A DNA stretch of 48,617 nucleotides from an uncultured Clostridia bacterium (GTDB lineage: Bacteria > Bacillota > Clostridia > Oscillospirales > Acutalibacteraceae). Below are positions 42,543-48,617 of the stretch, piece after piece. The notes under the pieces were generated by a model, which was not told the origin of the DNA, did no database searches, and saw only the letters and a list, made by a program, of their open reading frames with translations. Numbering within the stretch: the stretch's first letter is position 1; each line of letters starts with the position of its first letter. Where the stretch lies: positions 73,667 through 122,283 of the forward strand of contig CANQGK010000003.1 of NCBI GenBank assembly GCA_947623175.1, in the 5' to 3' direction. Both the position numbers and the translations under genes were made by a program.

Positions 42543-43352
42543 AGTTTTGCCTATCTTGAACAAAATATTGTAACCGGTATAAACAAGCCGGTTCACGTAC
42601 AGCCAAATGAGCTCAACAATAAACAGCGTGTTCCCGCCCATTGGCATGAAGATATTGAAATTTTACATTTTTTAAGCGGAACGGCAACCGTTCTGTGCGA
42701 CAACAACCTTTTTGAAATTGAAAAAGAATGTCTTGTATTTTTTAATTCCAATGCAATTCATTCCGTGGTTGAATCAAGCGGCAGACAATGTTTATATACA
42801 TGTATGAAATTAAACGCCGAATTTATAAGGAAAGGCGATATTCAAATATCAAATAATCTGTTTATTGCGCCTGCTTATAATAACGATATTATCCGCCGGT
42901 TTGAAGAATTAAAAGAAACGGTTTTACAAAAGAAACCACCGCTTGTAATTAAATTTGACTGTTTGTCTTTTGTTGCACATTTATTGCAGGAACAACCCTC
43001 TTTTCAATCCGATTCATCCGACAGTAACAGCAAGGTTCTGTTGGTCAAGGATATCATAAGCTACATTAAGCAGCATATAAACACACCGCTCACCGCCGAT
43101 GAAATCTTTTTAAAATTCAACTACAGCAAAAGCTATATTTGCCGAATAATAAAACAGTACACACAGCTTACTTTGATTGAAAATATCAATCTGTTACGCT
43201 GCCAATACGCCAAAAATCTTTTGCTGAGCAGTAATTGCAGTGTTCAGGAATGTGCGGAAAAAAGCGGATTTGAAAATGTTTCTTATTTTTCAAAAACATA
43301 TCTGCGCTACATAGGTGAACTGCCTTCTGCTACAAAAAGAATTCATATTTAA
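42540..43352 (+). CDS. AraC-family regulator with cupin domain (TTG start)
   Basis: The 270-residue product has an N-terminal cupin with VPAHWHEDIEILHFLSG (about 30-46) and AIHSV. Two helix-turn-helix motifs lie at about 170-268 (DEIFLKFNYSKSYICRIIKQYT; VQECAEKSGFENVSYFSKTYLRYIGELPS). It is similar in layout to the regulator at 11471, including the shared ending YxGELPS. It is divergent from the GH95/GH42-like unit. Its stop codon lies three bases from the stop of the oppositely oriented GH116-like gene. It may activate the neighbouring glycosidase genes and possibly the large operon. Confidence 0.9.
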   Translation: MSFAYLEQNIVTGINKPVHVQPNELNNKQRVPAHWHEDIEILHFLSGTATVLCDNNLFEIEKECLVFFNSNAIHSVVESSGRQCLYTCMKLNAEFIRKGDIQISNNLFIAPAYNNDIIRRFEELKETVLQKKPPLVIKFDCLSFVAHLLQEQPSFQSDSSDSNSKVLLVKDIISYIKQHINTPLTADEIFLKFNYSKSYICRIIKQYTQLTLIENINLLRCQYAKNLLLSSNCSVQECAEKSGFENVSYFSKTYLRYIGELPSATKRIHI

Positions 43353-43355
43353 CCT

Positions 43356-45584
43356 TTAGATGAATTTTATATCTACCGCCTTTAAATCACGGCTGAAGCG
43401 ACCATTGCTTTCCTTACCGTTTAACAAACAGCGAGTCCAATTCTTTTTAAGCGTTATCGTAAATACCGTACCCGCTATTTGAACCTTTTCAAGGTGCAGT
43501 TCGACGTTCTTTGCGGGTTTTAAAAAGAAATTGTCCATATCTAATTCCATACCGAGCAAGGTAATAATATGCTCCCATGACGATTTATACCTCGGATAAG
43601 GCGGAAAACGCGGCGTATCTTTGCCGGGCTCCCATTTCATCGTCTCCGGCGTCATATCATCGGCAAGACCGCGGTTATATTCTCCCGCCGCGACAGCATT
43701 ATCGCCCACGCCCTTTGAAACATTGTAAAAAACGTCCTTGCCCTCGGTTTCCATATCAAGTCTGTACATCAAGGACGCCATTTCCATTTCGGTACTGAGC
43801 CAACAGCAAATTGCGTGATATCCGCATTCCTCAAAAGCGGCATCCGCCTTGTGTATTGAGGGCGTTTTTTCTTTTTCGGGCAACATTCCGACTAACCAGC
43901 AGGAATAATTTTTTTCGGTTTCTTCCAAGCGATTGTGTGTATAGATTTTTTTAAGCGCACGGCGCTGCATTTCGGGATTTAAAACATTTTTAGCAGTAGG
44001 ATCTATACAAACCGCCCAATATCCGAAAAGCTGGTCGGCAAAAACAGCGTCACCGAATGGCAGTTTAACAGATTTTTCGGTAGTTTTATAAGCGTGCCAA
44101 TACCCCTCTTTTTCATCCCAAAGAACGTTATTGTATTCCTCGGTTGCTTTAAGCCGAAGCTCTTTTAGATTATGTCCGAGCAGTTCCGGCTTTTCACCCA
44201 ATAAATTGCACAATCTTTCAAATGCGAACAAGGCGTAAATCCACTGCACATTGACGTATGCGCCTATTCCGGGCATTTTCCAGGCGTCATAGCTTTGATT
44301 ACCCTCAATATTCTCAATCAAGGCGCCGCAGCCCTCGGTTTTGTAAATATGCTCCAACGCCGCTTTAACGCTTGCAAATGCATCTCGCGCGAAATTTTTG
44401 TCTCTGCTCCACAGTACATATCTCCATACTCTTAAAGCGTATATTGCTTCTTCAACATAATGCGCGGCATCCGCCCAAAGGGAATGCCATACCTTGCCCG
44501 GATAAGGTCCGTCTAAGGGTACGGTGTTAATATATTGATACAAATCCGTCGTTTCGAGCATAGGCCAATTTATCATATAAAGCCAACAGGAATAAACGCT
44601 GACGTCCATAGTATTAAGACATCCGTGAGGTTGTTCAATTTCAAAGAAATATCCTTCGGTTGTATAAAGAGAAGAGGTAATCACCGAGGCAAATGATCCG
44701 AAAAGGATTCGCGAAATGTAGGCAGGAAGCTCAAAGCCGTTATGCCAGCGGTCTATATCCTCCGCCCAAGACTTACCGTTGGCAAGCGCCGTTTTTAAAA
44801 CTTCGGCGGAATTTAGATAACGGTTTATGTAATTACGTAAATATCCCGACCGGTTTTTTTGGCTTTCGTTATCCTTTACAAGATGGTGACGAAGCATTAT
44901 ATCATTTCTTGCAAGCCCTTTAGTGGTAAATTCCGGATAATACCAGGCTAAAGCTGCCTCAGCGGCTTTTGTCTCCTTCGGTTTAATTTCAAATTCCATT
45001 ACCGCGGCATCGGCATTTGCAAAACCAAACGACATATTTCCCGAAGCTTCGCTTAAATGCAAAATATTGTCTTTTATTTCAACTGTATATTTTTCTTTAG
45101 AGCAATCAAATCCCAAAGATATATTTTTGGCTTTATCGGTGGAATTGATAATACGGTATTCTATGATGCAGGCAGGTATGCTCGTTCGCTCCAAATCGTA
45201 AGGCTTTACGGACGAATACATTAAAAGCTCGAAATTTACGCCCTGCGCCTTAAAATAAAAGCGTCCGAAAGGCATAAACGCATATGCGCCGGAAAACTCA
45301 CTTGCGCCCCCTTCAAGCAAAGAAGATTTTCTGCCCTGAAGCAAATAACGCTCGCCGTCAATCTCGGCATATAAGGCAAACGGAGCTTCATCCGGATTTT
45401 CTTCGGTATAATCCCACCGCTTTCCGTAAGGGTACTCATCGGTTTGCTCCGCTTCCGGATATCCGTCCAAATTAACGTTGACAAATCCGTGTCTTCCGAA
45501 AACAAAATAACCGGTTCCGATACCGCCGAAAGGTACTCCCAATCCGTGAGATACGTTTATATATTTTTCAGATAAACCGTTCAT
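43356..45584 (-). CDS. GH116-like glycosidase (DUF608/GBA2 type)
   Basis: The 742-residue product has no signal peptide. The N-terminal beta-sandwich begins GVPFGGIGTGYFVFGRHG, the typical GH116 opening. The helical barrel has NTMDVSVYSCWLYMINWP and SYDAWKMPGIGAYVNVQWIYAL, matching the GH116 pattern with Asp in an FD/YDxW segment, and ends with EPGKDTPRFPPYPRYKSSWEHI. Family members are beta-glucosidases, beta-xylosidases or N-acetylglucosaminidases. I cannot place both catalytic acids with certainty, and the last 100 residues differ from the forms I know. The gene lies 64 bases after the GH95-like gene and is probably cotranscribed with it. No terminator separates it from the convergent regulator. 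Confidence 0.78.
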   Translation of the reverse strand: MNGLSEKYINVSHGLGVPFGGIGTGYFVFGRHGFVNVNLDGYPEAEQTDEYPYGKRWDYTEENPDEAPFALYAEIDGERYLLQGRKSSLLEGGASEFSGAYAFMPFGRFYFKAQGVNFELLMYSSVKPYDLERTSIPACIIEYRIINSTDKAKNISLGFDCSKEKYTVEIKDNILHLSEASGNMSFGFANADAAVMEFEIKPKETKAAEAALAWYYPEFTTKGLARNDIMLRHHLVKDNESQKNRSGYLRNYINRYLNSAEVLKTALANGKSWAEDIDRWHNGFELPAYISRILFGSFASVITSSLYTTEGYFFEIEQPHGCLNTMDVSVYSCWLYMINWPMLETTDLYQYINTVPLDGPYPGKVWHSLWADAAHYVEEAIYALRVWRYVLWSRDKNFARDAFASVKAALEHIYKTEGCGALIENIEGNQSYDAWKMPGIGAYVNVQWIYALFAFERLCNLLGEKPELLGHNLKELRLKATEEYNNVLWDEKEGYWHAYKTTEKSVKLPFGDAVFADQLFGYWAVCIDPTAKNVLNPEMQRRALKKIYTHNRLEETEKNYSCWLVGMLPEKEKTPSIHKADAAFEECGYHAICCWLSTEMEMASLMYRLDMETEGKDVFYNVSKGVGDNAVAAGEYNRGLADDMTPETMKWEPGKDTPRFPPYPRYKSSWEHIITLLGMELDMDNFFLKPAKNVELHLEKVQIAGTVFTITLKKNWTRCLLNGKESNGRFSRDLKAVDIKFI

Positions 45585-45648
45585 ATCAATTCTTCCAATT
45601 CACTTTATTTTTTTACTTGATTTTTGCGTCAATAAAAATTTTAACCGC

Positions 45649-48312
45649 TTAAAACATTCTCTCAATACCCAAGCGGCTTTTACCAAAACGCTTGCATTCC
45701 GTATTTTCGGAAGCGGAAATATCATGTATATAAATATTGTCGGGCGTGTAACTGTCCGAAAGTATTAAAACTCCCGAATTTTTACCGAGCTCAAAGCAAA
45801 GCAGATTATCGTTATTTGCGGTTTTTTCACGCAAATTAAATTCGGAATAATCTTTCGAATAGGCTTTCGGCAAATATTTCCACGGATTTACAAGACTGAG
45901 CGCATTTTCTTTTTCGGATTCGATATAAATATAATCCGCTTCGCCTTCGGTCATTTGAGCATAAACGGTAACCGAATTTGCCGCTTTAAGCTTAAATGAG
46001 CCGGTATGATTTTTTACACAAGCCGGAAATACTCTTATAACTCCGTCGTAGCTTTGAAGCTGCATTTCATTCACCGCCATCGCGGTAATTGGCAGCATTT
46101 CCAAATCAAAATGTCTGAATTGCCAAGCCGGAATCGAAAACCTGTTTTGCGGGTTATCACAATCCTTGACGTTGTGACTGTAAAATCTTAAATTGGACTC
46201 TTTAAGCATGTTGTCATACGGACCGTAATGCCCCATACCGTTAGGGTACCATTGCCAGGCTTCTATTGCATTTTCAAGTCTCGGCTTTAAATCGTCCGCC
46301 ATTCCCAAACGCGCCAAAACAATCGGATCCAAGCTCCAGCCGCAATACGGAACGGACTCCTTTTCCGAAAAGGTTACCTGCTCTTTATCATGCAAAGCAA
46401 ACGGCTGTTTCATATTCATTAAATTTACCATGGCGCAAAAAAGGTCGCTGTCCTTATCCTTAAGCCCGATATTATTATTCGGAAAAACCGCCGAATATTC
46501 GGGATCCGGAAAACCGTAATAGGGTTTTCGCTTTTCGGTGCTGAAGGTTGAGCGAATAAGTTCGCCTTTTTTTACAGTGCTCCAATAAGCGCTGTCTTCA
46601 AGCGCCGCCTCTTCGGGGCCGCGTTCTTCCCCGCAGAAAATTCCGGTAACGGGCACAAAATCTTTTTCTATAAGTCTTCCCTTACCCACGCCGGATTTAA
46701 TATATTTCTTACCGTTTATTACCTCGTATTCATCCTTTTCAAGCGGAATAATTTTTATGGGTGCCAAATTATTTGCAATTTCCGAAATAAATTCACGCTT
46801 ATCGTATTCGGGTAACAAATCACCGTTGTGGATCAACAAATTCATGCATTTTACAGCGTCGTCGAATACCATACTCATTGCCGAACGGTCGGTAATAACG
46901 TCGTCCATTATAGGCGAGCCCTCGTACGCCTGCGAACGGTAAAGATGGTAATAACCGTCCTCCCCCTTTTTTACCGTGTTCGCATACAGCATTGCGGCAT
47001 TATATATAACGGGAAAACCTTTTTTCAAAAGATAATCGTAATCACCGGTATACAAATAGTAATCCCAAAAGAAATTTGCAATTTGCGAACCCGGAGTAAG
47101 GTTATCTGTCGTATTGGCGTCACATGCGGCATTTGCACCGGAAACATCCGTATATAAAGCGCCATCGACGCCACGGTATTTTTTTGCCGTCTTAATCGCA
47201 AACGGAAGCTGTTTGTACCTAAAATCAAGATATACCTTTACAAGCTCCGGATGCCCCGCCGAAAAATGCGCCCAATATTGAAGTTGCATATTCCAATGAA
47301 AAAAGTGATTCCATGGAACATAATCGTGATTAAAGCCCCAGATCCCGTTGCAAAAATGCGGCGGCAGAGCGCCCAGCATCTCGCTTTTGCCGTAATACGA
47401 ATTCAAATACCACAAATTTTCAATATAGTCGTCCTGTAATTCGGTATACGAGCTGTTCCAAAAATCCGACCAATCCGCACAGTGCTCGTAATACGCGAAT
47501 TTTAAGTCCTTTACGGTATTATTTAATCGGTTTTGGGCTGTCAATTTTGCCTCCTCTTCGTCTTCTCCCAAAGCCACGGTTAAAACAATATCAAATTTTA
47601 TATGCTTTCTTTTGGAAAATGTCGAAACTGCCGAATGAGAATTTTGCCTTCTGTTTACAAAGTCACAGTCGCTTTTTATAAAAATACCGGTACAAAAGGC
47701 GCCGGTGCGAAGCCTTCTTGTAACATAAATACAGCTATCGTCCACAAAAGAAGCCGTATTGCCTATTCCTGCGGCGGGATCCCGCCTTACCTGAGCATAC
47801 CAATGGCCGAAGGTTCGACTGCCCCAATTTTCGAGTACCGCTTCAACCGGATTGTCTTCGGAAAAATCCGCTTTTACTGAAATTACCGTACACTTAGATT
47901 TATTCGAAGCGTACGCCTTTGCCATAAGATGTGAAAACGGCGTTACGGAATCAAGAGTGTAGGTGGCATCCTTTAAAGATAAAACCGCCTTATAATCGGA
48001 TTGATAAATCAAATCCAAAACCGGCTGATTAAACCGAAGCTCTATTCTTCCGGCATTTCGAAGAGCATGACTGTTTTCCTCTTCCTCCAAATTCCAATTG
48101 TGAATTTCATCCGAACTTACGGTATCCCATAAATCCGTATTATTAACCGAAAAAATCAGCCTGTCTTTTTCGGGCCATATTAAACATCCGGTGCTTCCGT
48201 CGCCTATGGGTATACCCTTGAGCGGGTCGTCTACGGGTGACAAAAAAACCAAATTGTGCTTTGCTATACGTTCGGCGGCGGATTTTGATTTTATTTTTTC
48301 GATACAATCCAT
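45649..48312 (-). CDS. GH95-like/DUF5703-like (alpha/alpha)6 glycosidase
   Basis: I start at the ATG at 48312; GGAGG is ten bases upstream, and that site lies inside the coding part of the longer frame from 48336. The product is 887 residues without signal peptide. The N-terminal sandwich has GIPIGDGSTGCLIWPEKD and VNNTDLWD, like DUF5703 and GH95 openings. The barrel has GIWGFNHDYVPWNHFFHWNMQLQYW, which parallels the DYHxxxNVQMxYW segment of GH95 (here WNMQLQYW), and ENAIEAWQWYPNGMGHYGP. The C-terminus is a beta domain (GVIRVFPACV). I see no clear general acid equivalent. It is a distant relative of the GH95 enzyme at 40012, so fucosidase activity cannot be assumed. Confidence 0.7.
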   Translation of the reverse strand: MDCIEKIKSKSAAERIAKHNLVFLSPVDDPLKGIPIGDGSTGCLIWPEKDRLIFSVNNTDLWDTVSSDEIHNWNLEEEENSHALRNAGRIELRFNQPVLDLIYQSDYKAVLSLKDATYTLDSVTPFSHLMAKAYASNKSKCTVISVKADFSEDNPVEAVLENWGSRTFGHWYAQVRRDPAAGIGNTASFVDDSCIYVTRRLRTGAFCTGIFIKSDCDFVNRRQNSHSAVSTFSKRKHIKFDIVLTVALGEDEEEAKLTAQNRLNNTVKDLKFAYYEHCADWSDFWNSSYTELQDDYIENLWYLNSYYGKSEMLGALPPHFCNGIWGFNHDYVPWNHFFHWNMQLQYWAHFSAGHPELVKVYLDFRYKQLPFAIKTAKKYRGVDGALYTDVSGANAACDANTTDNLTPGSQIANFFWDYYLYTGDYDYLLKKGFPVIYNAAMLYANTVKKGEDGYYHLYRSQAYEGSPIMDDVITDRSAMSMVFDDAVKCMNLLIHNGDLLPEYDKREFISEIANNLAPIKIIPLEKDEYEVINGKKYIKSGVGKGRLIEKDFVPVTGIFCGEERGPEEAALEDSAYWSTVKKGELIRSTFSTEKRKPYYGFPDPEYSAVFPNNNIGLKDKDSDLFCAMVNLMNMKQPFALHDKEQVTFSEKESVPYCGWSLDPIVLARLGMADDLKPRLENAIEAWQWYPNGMGHYGPYDNMLKESNLRFYSHNVKDCDNPQNRFSIPAWQFRHFDLEMLPITAMAVNEMQLQSYDGVIRVFPACVKNHTGSFKLKAANSVTVYAQMTEGEADYIYIESEKENALSLVNPWKYLPKAYSKDYSEFNLREKTANNDNLLCFELGKNSGVLILSDSYTPDNIYIHDISASENTECKRFGKSRLGIERMF

Positions 48313-48371
48313 ATATATCTTACCTCCGTTATGCATATTTCGGGATAAATTTTTATCACTTATTTGAGTTC

Positions 48372-48400
48372 ATTCTATCATCGGCGGACCTTTAATTCAA
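48372..48400 (-). promoter_or_regulatory. Promoter of the glycosidase pair at 43356-48312
   Basis: On the minus strand TTGAAT (48395-48400), a 17-base spacer and TAGAAT (48372-48377) match the sigma-A consensus well. The start point falls about 50 bases before the ATG. Confidence 0.65.
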
Positions 48401-48420
48401 TGGTTTTTTTTGCACAAAAT

Positions 48421-48436
48421 TAACACAATTTTGAAC
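48421..48436 (-). promoter_or_regulatory. Shared upstream motif TAACACAA-N3-TGAAC, copy 2 (candidate activator site)
   Basis: This reads TAACACAATTTTGAAC on the plus strand and matches the copy at 37709-37724 in 13 of 16 bases. It lies 20 bases upstream of the -35 box. On the minus strand TTGTG also recurs eleven bases downstream, as direct-repeat AraC sites often do. Confidence 0.4.
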
Positions 48437-48617
48437 CTCAGACTTAATTTTTCGGTAAAATCAGAAAAATCAACCGACCGATAATTAAGAAGAAAAGCAA
48501 AACCTTTTGATAATCGACATAAAAGCCTTTATAAAAAACCGCAGTCAAGACCACCGGTGAAACCGGTGGCTTGCACAGCCCCTAAAAGGGGCTCTTACAG
48601 GCTTAACCCCTGAAAGG
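48437..48617. other. Right-edge intergenic region
   Basis: Together with 48313-48436 this makes about 305 gene-free bases at the right edge. The first part holds the promoter and shared motif. From 48551 there is a cluster of three hairpins, listed separately. Otherwise I see nothing coding. Confidence 0.5.
48551..48617. repeat. Cluster of three hairpins, possible IS200/IS605-type or repeat-element end
   Basis: CCACCGG/CCGGTGG (48551-48569), AGCCCC/GGGGCT (48577-48593) and a weaker CAGG/CCCTG stem (from 48598) follow one another with short linkers. No T-run follows the stems within the window. Tandem subterminal hairpins of this look are found at ends of IS200/IS605 elements and in intergenic repeats of gut Clostridia. 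The window ends before it can be decided. Confidence 0.35.

Noticed and set aside
42529-42543. GTG start for the AraC regulator within the G tract
   Set aside because: That frame reaches a stop after four codons; only the TTG at 42540 opens the regulator frame.
1-48617. CRISPR arrays, rRNA and tRNA genes, known riboswitches
   Set aside because: No regularly spaced direct repeats, conserved RNA-gene motifs or recognisable riboswitch cores were found by reading both strands.

Overview
The window looks like chromosome of a low-to-moderate GC, Gram-positive Clostridia-type bacterium, most like an uncultured gut Oscillospiraceae/Ruminococcaceae. The reasons are AGGAGG-type ribosome binding sites, lipobox lipoproteins and single-membrane surface proteins, type I dockerin-like modules, binding-protein-dependent sugar importers with no local ATPase, and a dense set of glycoside hydrolases. 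Nearly every gene is on the minus strand. The only plus-strand genes are two AraC-type regulators. I see no rRNA, tRNA or CRISPR.

Region 1 (1-6.85 kb, visibly richer in GC): a giant secreted von Willebrand A surface protein that runs off the left edge, a TetR-type regulator upstream of it, and a tyrosine recombinase. The recombinase lies inside a 25-bp perfect inverted repeat (5379-5403 / 6828-6852). Just inside the right arm is a near-consensus promoter that points outward, away from the TetR and vWA genes and into a strong terminator. Inversion between the arms would aim that promoter at TetR and vWA. I read this as a candidate self-encoded phase-variation switch and as the most interesting part of the window.

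Region 2 (7.2-12.3 kb): a two-gene unit with an intracellular GH26 and a GH89 alpha-N-acetylglucosaminidase-like enzyme, divergent from an AraC regulator.

Region 3 (12.4-37.6 kb): twelve consecutive minus-strand genes with short gaps or overlaps, probably one glycan-uptake operon. In transcription order they encode an SGNH esterase/dockerin/LRR protein, a very long sugar-binding lipoprotein, two permeases, an NHL-TPR-Yip1 membrane protein, a DUF5696 lipoprotein, two more permeases, a secreted four-repeat dockerin GH26, a second sugar-binding lipoprotein, a DUF4855 lipoprotein and a membrane-anchored LRR protein. The first and last genes share an unusual module.

Region 4 (38.0-48.3 kb): intracellular-type glycosidases (GH42-like, GH95, GH116-like, GH95-like/DUF5703-like) and a second AraC regulator. 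The promoter regions of the SGNH gene and of the last glycosidase share a 16-bp motif (13 of 16 identical) at similar distances, which suggests a common activator. A simple model is that secreted dockerin enzymes and surface proteins bind and trim a glycan, the two importers bring in oligosaccharides using an ATPase encoded elsewhere, and the signal-less GH26, GH89, GH95 and GH116 enzymes finish degradation inside the cell. The enzyme mix could suit mannan-containing or fucosylated and alpha-GlcNAc-capped host glycans. The substrate is inference.
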